Assembly: GCA_900128395.1 (NCBI GenBank) | Contig: LT649710.1 | Location: 1-15,400, forward strand | DNA from: Stramenopiles sp. TOSAG23-2 | Taxonomy: Eukaryota; Sar | DNA: 15,400 nt | Reading direction: 5' to 3' | Shown here: positions 8,763 to 15,400 of the stretch, piece after piece | How the letters are laid out: each line of letters begins with the position of its first letter | Position numbering within the stretch: the first letter of the stretch is position 1 | Notes under the pieces: generated by a model | The model's input: only the letters and a program-made list of their open reading frames with translations | Database searches by the model: none | Told to the model about the DNA's origin: nothing | Made by a program: the position numbers and the translations under genes

Positions 8763-8780
8763 GTATACCTGGTGGTATAC
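8763..8780. repeat. Perfect short inverted repeat
   Basis: GTATACC and GGTATAC are exact reverse complements separated by TGGT. It is the most symmetric short element in the divergent spacer and could be a dimeric transcription-factor site. Chance occurrence cannot be excluded in about 930 bp of AT-rich DNA. Confidence 0.4.
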
Positions 8781-8917
8781 AAAACTATTTTGTGAAATTT
8801 AATAGAAGGTCAATAGCATTGTTATTATTAATATTGACGGGATTGAAAAAAGAAAATGGATTTGTGATTGTTGATGGAAGATTCGCACATTCTAATTCGT
8901 CGCTAAATATCGTAATC

Positions 8918-8972
8918 GCAGCAGTGCTGGCCCTATAAGGCTGGAGTGCTGGAGTTCCCGCCGAGTTCCAGA
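8918..8972. promoter_or_regulatory. GC-rich patch with short direct repeats
   Basis: A sharply GC-richer island within AT-rich spacer. AGTGCTGG occurs at 8923-8930 and 8945-8952, GAGTTCC at 8952-8958 and 8963-8969, and CTATAAGG lies between them. The closely spaced repeats are compatible with a cluster of protein-binding sites in the divergent promoter, or with the remnant of a small structured RNA. Neither is demonstrated. Confidence 0.25.
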
Positions 8973-9368
8973 AACGAAAAAAAATATAATAAAAATGGCG
9001 TGTCGTCTATCAATTAGAATCAATACTATACTGTAAATAATGTGTTTTATGGTAAAACCAATTTTGATAAAATAAAGCACCTTAAAACAAATCGCGATTC
9101 AATATTATATCAATACAATACTAAATAATGTTTATTAGTATAAAAATATTCCATGTTAGCTTAATAGAAACCTTAACACATATTTAAACATCTCATTATT
9201 ATTATTATTAAAAATTCTATGTCCAATGTGCCAATCAATCAATCGAAAAGGGATATATATTAATACTGTAGCTAAAAGAAGAAGAAGAAAAAAGAATTTC
9301 ATATAATTGTATTAAGAATCATAATACGATTTTCGAATTGGTATACATCATATATAAACGTTAGTCAT

Positions 9369-10679
9369 ATGAAAATTGCGGTAATTGGTGCTGGGCCTGC
9401 CGGAATATTGCTAGTTGCAGAAGCATATTTACAATGTAAAAAAAATAATCAAAATGATACTATTATATATTGGTATGATAAAGAACACTTTTTATCAGGA
9501 ATGATGGATAAATATCAAGTTCCATCAAATACAAAAATGGACTACCTCGATCAAGGGCTTGGTTTTTTCACAGAATCGCCAATAGGACCCTTAGCTAAAT
9601 TATTTCCTGAAATTCAACAAAGCATTGAAGCAATCAGAGCGAATAGCATACCTACGCCTAAAATTATAGAAACATTTGATCCTAGTGAAACTGGATGGCC
9701 TCAAATAAAAGATATGCGAGACCACTTTGTATTAATATCAAATATTTTGAAAAGTACAAACATAGTAAAATTTAGAAATAGTGAAGTTAAGCAATGTATA
9801 AGAAGCAAAACAAATAATTTATGGACTATACGATATTACAATGAAGATGATGACCATCGTAGTGATGAAAATGTACATTGTATTAACTTTTGTTGTGGAG
9901 CAAAGCCAGCTACATTTTTAAATAATAAAATCAATGAATTTACAAACAATACTGCAAATATTATAAGTATGGAAGATGCTTTATCCTTTGATAAAGTGAA
10001 AAACATAGTGAATAAAACAGATCGAATTGCGATTTTAGGCAATTCGCACAGTTCTGCTTTAGCAATTAAAAATTTCATTGAAGCATCAAATGTTGATCGT
10101 GAAAATATTTTTGTATATAGATTATTTCCATTGAAATATGCCAAATGGCATGATCAAGGTTCATATATGAATAATTCAACTGGCATTAAAGGTATAGCTA
10201 CAGCATTTGCTATTAAAGATCGCCAATTAAGTGCTAAACGGTCCATCTTTAATAGAGAAGAACATTCGGATAAATTATGGCAGTTGCTAAAGCAAAAACC
10301 AACAGACTTTGATCATATTGTACCGCTTGTAGGATTTGAAATCAATAAACTTCCTGAAATAATCATAAATGATAATGAAACAATTAATAATAAGGATTTA
10401 ATTTTCAAAGCAAAGACTACAGAATTGTTTTATAAAGGCACTAGTATTGGTTTTGAAATGGGTGCTTCAAGACCTGAATATTATACAGACCATCCAAAAT
10501 TTAAATATCCAATCATTGCATTACGGGGTGGAGAAGAAACAAAACGAAAAGGATGGAGTGGCGAATATCCAGTAGGATGGGCATTATTTAGATTGCGAGC
10601 AATACAAATTGTTAAAGCCATTTTACGGAATGATAATATAATGAATGATAAGGAGGCATCAACAATTGCTAAATTGTGA
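9369..10679 (+). CDS. FAD/NAD(P)-binding oxidoreductase, flavin-monooxygenase-like
   Basis: A 436-residue flavoprotein. It starts with a textbook Rossmann fold, MKIAVIGAGPAG, with GxGxxG at residues 7-12 for FAD binding. A second nucleotide-binding segment, IAILGNSHSSALAI, begins near residue 221. It has the form beta-strand, Gly, Ser-rich turn and helix, seen in NAD(P)H sites of ornithine/lysine N-hydroxylases and related FMO-like enzymes, though without the full GxGxxG. Between them lies INFCCGAKPA, typical of the strand leading back to FAD. No signal peptide or membrane helix is present, so it is probably cytosolic. The substrate is unknown and no well-known eukaryotic family is recognised; conserved-looking segments such as LDQGLGFFTESPIGPLAKLF may define a specific family. 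It ends in TGA 11 bp inside the end of the convergent SEL1L-like coding region. The ATG context (CAT before ATG) is weak, but no better in-frame start is visible. Confidence 0.8.
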   Translation: MKIAVIGAGPAGILLVAEAYLQCKKNNQNDTIIYWYDKEHFLSGMMDKYQVPSNTKMDYLDQGLGFFTESPIGPLAKLFPEIQQSIEAIRANSIPTPKIIETFDPSETGWPQIKDMRDHFVLISNILKSTNIVKFRNSEVKQCIRSKTNNLWTIRYYNEDDDHRSDENVHCINFCCGAKPATFLNNKINEFTNNTANIISMEDALSFDKVKNIVNKTDRIAILGNSHSSALAIKNFIEASNVDRENIFVYRLFPLKYAKWHDQGSYMNNSTGIKGIATAFAIKDRQLSAKRSIFNREEHSDKLWQLLKQKPTDFDHIVPLVGFEINKLPEIIINDNETINNKDLIFKAKTTELFYKGTSIGFEMGASRPEYYTDHPKFKYPIIALRGGEETKRKGWSGEYPVGWALFRLRAIQIVKAILRNDNIMNDKEASTIAKL

Positions 10680-13600
10680 AAAGAGCTATGTACTCCATAC
10701 GGCTCAAAGCTAATTGGACTACAACTTCAACTTCTAAAGTAGGTGATAAATCTAACGTCCGTTTAAAATATTTCTTTGCCAAACGCAATTCTGCTACTCC
10801 TGGAATGGGAGGTAATTCAGAATTCGTGATGCCACCTGCTAATATCTCGCCCCTTTCATACATGGTTGCAAGTGAATATGCACCTTGGGTATTTCCATTT
10901 GCTGATGATTTACGATAATATTTTGCTGCCATAGTTAAATTTTTCTCTATGCCACCCATACCATAATAATAATAATCACCCAAACGTAAATCGTGGTTAT
11001 AATTACCTAGTTTACGTGCTTTCAAATAAAAATGTAAAGCTAAACGTTGCAAATTTTCAGTAGAACGTTTATTTTTCGTTATGAAGGCACCACTACTACC
11101 AGCAACAGCAGGGATATTATTTTCTTCCTCATTAATTTCTCTCCCAGCAAGACTCTTATCACTTACATACAATCTATCTAAAATATATGCCGCATTACTT
11201 TGCGCAACTTCATAACCCATTTCTGAGCCTTCGAAATATCTAATTAATGAACGTTCATAATCTTTAATTAAAAAATTATTAAACCCACGCCTAACGACGT
11301 TGCCCCACGAACCGTGGTGTGCTGCAGGTCGAAGGTAATCAACTGCGATATTACAATGCCGGCCATGACTTTCATCCATCATTGCAATTACACCCATTTT
11401 GCAAACAGATGGAAAATGACCAAATTCTTGACCAGCACGTCGAAACAGTGCAATAGCTGCTGGGACATCTTTCTCAACGCCTTGTCCTTCGTATAAACAA
11501 TGTGCTGCGTTGAATAAACTATCACCAGCGTCTCCCTTATCCGCTGCTCTTTTAAAATATTCATAACCTTTTGTTTGATTTTGTGGAACATCACCACCAA
11601 CAAAATAAATAAAACCTAATCCATTTAGTGCACGAGTATTATTTTGTGCTGCAGCTTTTTCATACCATATAATAGCATCAGTAGTATTTTTTTTAACCCC
11701 CTCCCCTTTTAACAACATATTTCCAACACCAACTTGACCATGCGGGTTGTTATGCGGCGCACTTCCTGCCGTGCGATACCACCGGTGTGCTGCTGCTTGA
11801 TCCCTTGCAAGTCCATGAGCGCCGTAATAATATAGATCTCCCATGGCAAGCATAGATGGTACATCGCCTTGCTCTGCTTTTAAAATTTGCAATTCAATCC
11901 TTTTATCTTGATCTCCAAGTTCACCTTCTTCTATATGCTCCTCCGTTTCTAATGTTAATCGATTATGCGAATGAATTTGTTCTTGTCCGCCACTGTGATG
12001 CTCCTCCAATGCTTTTTGTGCAACCAAGTCATAATAAAATGCAGCACTTTCACAATCGGCTTCAATACCAATGCCTTTATGATATCGATGTGCTAACGCT
12101 AGTTGAGCTTTAGTATTTCCATGCAAAGCAGCTAAATGGTAGAGTGATGTTGCATATGTTTCATGATTGCGTTTTAATGCAATTTCAGCACCACCATTTC
12201 TAATTTCCGTATTTTCACTACCACCAATACCTAATCCTGATGAATGCATTACACCTAATAACCAAAACGCATTTCCACTACCAAGACGCGCCGCTTTAAG
12301 TAGTAAACGATATGCTCTCTTCGATGATGCTTCAATCTCGCTTTTTCCAAATAATTTTCCTGTTACCTGGTCTATGGTATCATCTAAAATGTGAGCGTGG
12401 TTAAACAACGCGCCCATGCTCAATTCACTACATTTGCTGTTATCGTCAGCATGTGCATTAGCTCCATGTAATAATAAAGAGGCGCCTAAATACAATGCCT
12501 CTGCATGATTTAATCTACCAGCTGCCTCTAATAAATCGATAGCTCTAGGTATTTCTTCACATTTACTAATTAATACATTTGCTTCATCGTATAATGTCTT
12601 TGCATCTTCATCTACTTCACTTAATGACAATGCCATTGTATTACCTAAACTATGAAGATCATCTAATAGATATGTTTCTGTTGTACTAGATGCTTGTATT
12701 TGTTGATTATTTAAGCGACTATTAGACGCAGACAAAGGGTTTGATTCAATTATTTCTTTTTTATTTTCATCCATAGTTAACGATGATACCACTTTCAATG
12801 GAATGGTAGATGAAAATACTTCTTTTTCTTCTTTTGCGTGTCGTATATTATCAGAGATATCCTTTTCAACACAATTGTCTTCATGATCACCTTTAATTAC
12901 ATTTGAGCAAATGTTATTATGATCCCCATTTATTTCTTTACCTGCACTATTAGTGTTGCTATAAAATGTAGTTTTCATAAAATTATTTCTAATTTCTAAA
13001 TATGACAATTGTCTATTATAAATTTTCAAATCCCCAATCATTGATTTGGCACCTTGGAACCAAGGATCTTTACCAATATATAAATGCCCATCATTCGCCA
13101 AAACACGTGATTTATATGTCACGTTTACTTGCAACCGATCATTGAAATATATATAGACCGAATACATATTTTTGTGTTGTTCATTTGAATTTGCATCGCT
13201 TTTACTTTCATTGTCATCTTCTGCATTCGCAACTTGATTTGATGGTGCATCGACAGGATGAGTCATCTTCGAAGGAATAACAATCATCTTGTTATTATGA
13301 TTAATGTCATTATTTTTGTTTTTAAACGATGTTCGATTATGAAACACAAAAGTTAATTGTATCCATTCTCTCAATGGAAGTTCTTTTAGCGAATTTTCTT
13401 CGTTATCCATATGGCCTTCCGTACTCATTCGCAAACTTAAATGCCTCGAATGGGGATTCAACCATACAGACGGTGTACGATGTCCATCATTCGGGTTTGG
13501 TCCTTTAAAGAATAATGCGCGATGTTTTCCAGTAGAATCCTCTAATAGATAAACCCACATTTGAATTGTCCATGATTTAAATGTTTTGCCTGGTAAAGCA

Positions 13601-14848
13601 TGAGGTGGCAACGTTAGCCCTTGGCCACCATTCATAGATATGACGCCATGAATACTATAATATGGATTCAATTTTCCAAGACGAATAGTGCTATCATCAA
13701 CATTTTCAGAAAGAACAACTTCATTTTTACAATGTTTTGAAGACACAGACGTATTGCCATATTGAAGTGGAGGCGCATTAGTAATCACAATCGGATCAGC
13801 ACTTGAATGTAGTGTTACATAAAAAGATCCAGGGTTACTAAAACGAACATTTAACATGCCACTTTCAGCATTAGCTATTGATTTATTAAGTTTCGTCCAT
13901 TTCTCTTTCATTACATCTGACGGAATTTCAATTACTTTTTTCCTTAAACGTACTGCCAACTTTCCAATTTGTAGTTTTTCCCTTGGTGCACTGCCAGAAT
14001 GATTAGTAACAACAATTTTTAAAACTTTTTCGTTTATCCAAGTACCACTATAATTTTGCCCAATGTTTTCAGAAAATGTCAATACATTATCAATACCACT
14101 TTCCGTAGAAACATCCAGCATATCAGTTGGTTGATCAAACGTAATAGTTAATGAAGTTGGATTTGCATCAGATATTGCACCGAAATAGCCGGTTGCAAAT
14201 GCTGATATCACTTTCGGTTCTTTACATAAATCTTCATCTAAACTACACCAAACAACTTGTCTGATTTTTGGAGGACCAACCAATTCTTTTTCCTCTTTTA
14301 CTACTGCTTTTATTTCATCTGTACATAAGCCATACGTTGCAAAAACGCTGTTAGATAATAAATTATCATCATGATCATTCTCAATTATTTTATCATTATT
14401 TTTATCATTATTTTTTATAATATTTTTGCCTTTCACTATATTTAAAGTAAGTGGTTCTTTTGAATCTATAGCACAATATTTACGAAAGAGGTAAAAAGGT
14501 ACATACCACTCAACTGCAATACGATCAAACACACATATATTTTGATGGTGATTATCAGTTTTAAACACAACATTATTATCATCATTTTTTATTTTTTGAA
14601 ATCCAACATATGTTTGTTGAACCTCTGAAAGAACTCCTTTGCAAACTAATATAATACTAAAAAGGTACATACCACTCAACTGCAATACGATCAAACACAC
14701 ATATATTTTGATGGTGATTATCAGTTTTAAACACAACATTATTATCATCATTTTTTATTTTTTGAAATCCAACATATGTTTGTTGAACCTCTGAAAGAAC
14801 TCCTTTGCAAACTAATATAATACTAAACATGCAGTAATAGATCTTCAT
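10669..14848 (-). CDS. SEL1L/Hrd3-like ERAD protein with LamG-like domain and Sel1 repeats (one predicted 166-nt intron)
   Basis: Predicted as exon 1 at 14848-14789 and exon 2 at 14622-10669, giving 1337 residues. MKIYYCMFSIILVCKGVLS is a good signal peptide. A beta-rich region follows, then a LamG/concanavalin-like domain at about 365-565 (WTIQMWVYLL, HLSLRMSTEG, LREWIQLTFVF, DGHLYIGKDPW, IGDLKIYNRQLS). Next come an acidic, Ser/Asn-rich linker and Sel1-type helical repeats from about 690 to the end. The repeats carry segments typical of SEL1L/Hrd3: CESAAFYYDLVA, RDQAAAHRWY, GYEVAQSNAAYILD (about 1155-1169) and LRLGDYYYYGMG. SEL1L/Hrd3 partners the Hrd1 ubiquitin ligase in the ER and recruits misfolded glycoproteins; a LamG domain could help bind substrate glycans (inference). 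The protein ends soon after the last repeat, so the C-terminal membrane anchor of SEL1L/Hrd3 is not seen. Without splicing, ATG 14848 gives only 63 codons, while an ATG at 14751 gives 1360 codons with an out-of-frame hydrophobic N terminus. Confidence 0.8.
14492..14827 (-). repeat. Perfect tandem duplication, 166-bp period, in the 5' coding region of the SEL1L-like gene
   Basis: Bases 14492-14661 are identical to 14658-14827, a 166-bp unit in tandem with 4-bp overlap TAAA at the junction. The unit encodes the end of the signal peptide and the following about 45 residues (SIILVCKGVLSE to EWYVPF). The period is one more than a multiple of three, so uninterrupted translation from 14848 changes frame at the junction and stops at 14657-14659. 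No mismatch separates the copies. Confidence 0.95.
14623..14788 (-). other. Candidate intron created by tandem duplication
   Basis: Each repeat copy contains TTCTTTCAGAG|GTTCAA on the coding strand. Using the GT of the upstream copy (14788) as donor and the AG of the downstream copy (14623) as acceptor removes exactly one 166-nt period and joins GVLSE to VQQTY in phase 0, restoring a continuous frame. The acceptor is preceded by a short pyrimidine run; the donor GTTCAA is weak against the usual GTRAGT. This is predicted only from the sequence. Confidence 0.4.
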
Positions 14849-15102
14849 GATTTCTTTTTCTTTATATATATATATATAATATGATCGAACAATTCTTTTA
14901 TATTCCTTATATATATTAATATTCTTTCTTTTTTGTTTTAGTAATAGTCATTTATGATATATATTTGTTGTGTAATTTATTTGTTGTAATTATTATTTGT
15001 GTTTTTGTATTTTGGGATTCTAATTTTTATTTTAGTTTTATAATTGGATTGCCTGGATTGAATTGTTACAATATAGTTTAAGTTATTTTATTATTATTAC
15101 AG
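14849..15102. other. AT-rich upstream region of the SEL1L-like gene
   Basis: AT/T-rich sequence with a (TA)8 run at 14863-14878, about 15 bp upstream of the minus-strand ATG. TTTTATTTTAG at about 15027-15037, GTTTAAG at about 15075-15081 and TTATTATTACAG ending at 15102 look like splice signals for a + strand gene, possibly bounding a micro-exon. No protein-coding segment is identifiable with confidence. Confidence 0.35.
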
Positions 15103-15158
15103 GCACCGTACCGCCACCACCACCACTAACGCCAGACCTGGCAGAGCCAGACGACTAA
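15103..15158 (+). CDS. Candidate terminal exon, Pro-rich with acidic C terminus
   Basis: After TTATTATTACAG (ending 15102), a short GC-rich island reads TVPPPPPLTPDLAEPDD and a TAA stop at 15156-15158, in the frame starting at 15105 with two bases carried from an upstream exon. Base composition is clearly unlike the flanks and the peptide looks like a natural disordered C terminus. The rest of the gene is not identified in the window, and chance cannot be excluded for so short a segment. Confidence 0.25.
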
Positions 15159-15400
15159 GACTGCATAATTTTTTTGACATTTATTTGAGGGCTCACATCA
15201 CCGTCCTATTTATTTTATACAAAACAATGCACTATCAAGTACAGAATACCAGGCATCGTATTAAATGCCTTAACACAACAGCTTTTTTTTTTTTTCTGTT
15301 TAACCTATACCAAAAAGTCTGTTGTTGTTGTCACATGCTAAATTAAAATATATTATGTACTATGATATTTAAATAGCTCTCCTCTACTATAGATATAATA
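15159..15400. other. Right-hand AT-rich flank
   Basis: AT-rich with a T13-14 tract at about 15281-15294. No start codon followed by a convincing frame, and no RNA gene or mobile element, is recognised. Confidence 0.4.

Larger units (their letters stand above)
8440..9368. other. Divergent intergenic region between the kinase and flavoprotein genes
   Basis: This 929-bp spacer should hold both promoters. It contains an (AT)9 run at 8514-8531, the palindrome CAACATGTTG near 8671-8680, a perfect 7-bp inverted repeat with a 4-base loop at 8763-8780, and a GC-rich patch at 8918-8972. An open frame at 8744-8938 (64 codons, GTG start) has no recognisable domain and is probably chance. ATT and AAG microsatellites lie at about 9196-9210 and 9276-9292. 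No RNA gene could be recognised. Confidence 0.45.

Noticed and set aside
8744-8938. 64-codon frame in the divergent spacer
   Set aside because: GTG start, no domain, ends in the GC-rich patch; no coding signal beyond openness.
14657-14848. 63-residue secreted mini-protein from the unspliced SEL1L-like start
   Set aside because: Its sequence is simply the duplicated signal peptide and N terminus; a frame break at the repeat junction explains it better than a separate gene, though it would be the product if the intron is not spliced.
15104-15344. Longer alternative frame through the terminal GC-rich island
   Set aside because: It reads through AT-rich flank and a poly-T tract into low-complexity Phe and Cys runs; the shorter Pro-rich frame with a stop is more natural.

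Overview
The window reads as nuclear DNA of an AT-rich, gene-dense, intron-poor protist. It holds long uninterrupted reading frames rich in Asn/Lys/Ile codons. Products include SEL1L/Hrd3-type ERAD proteins, a PH-domain CaMK-like kinase and a Cdc48-type AAA ATPase, with AT-rich spacers of 350-930 bp. There are no ribosome binding sites or operons. A stramenopile or similar marine microeukaryote is my best guess, but the sequence does not settle the lineage. TGA is a normal stop here: it ends both the AAA ATPase and the flavoprotein gene.

Layout: (1) 1-1361 (+), the remains or the unresolved 3' half of a voltage-gated/TRP/polycystin-like cation channel. It has a candidate 3' splice site at 250, a frame change near 360-380, an in-frame TGA at 489-491, then an intact S6 helix and a coiled-coil tail. 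(2) 1768-2541 (+), an ERI1-like DEDDh 3'-5' exonuclease. (3) 3130-5541 (+), a two-ring AAA ATPase of the Cdc48/AFG2/PEX class with a degenerate first ATPase site. (4) 5890-8439 (-), a PH-domain plus CaMK-like Ser/Thr kinase. (5) 9369-10679 (+), an FAD/NAD(P) Rossmann-type oxidoreductase. (6) 10669-14848 (-), a SEL1L/Hrd3-like secretory protein with an N-terminal LamG-like domain and C-terminal Sel1 repeats; its coding end overlaps that of gene 5 by 11 bp. (7) 15103-15158 (+), a possible last exon of a further gene.

The most striking structure is a pair of perfect tandem duplications, each covering the first codons of a gene: 101-bp period at 3011-3216 (AAA ATPase) and 166-bp period at 14492-14827 (SEL1L-like). 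Both have 4-bp microhomology at the junction and both shift the frame. In the AAA gene the extra copy becomes an overlapping upstream ORF. In the SEL1L-like gene the repeat carries an AG|GT site, so the duplication has the layout of a 166-nt intron (GT...AG) whose removal restores the signal peptide and reading frame exactly. This is either intron birth by tandem duplication or a shared assembly artefact; read-level data would decide.

The SEL1L-like protein and the AAA ATPase both belong to protein quality-control families, but the genes are far apart and on opposite strands, so I infer no functional cluster. The genes look like an ordinary set of housekeeping and signalling loci rather than one dedicated system.
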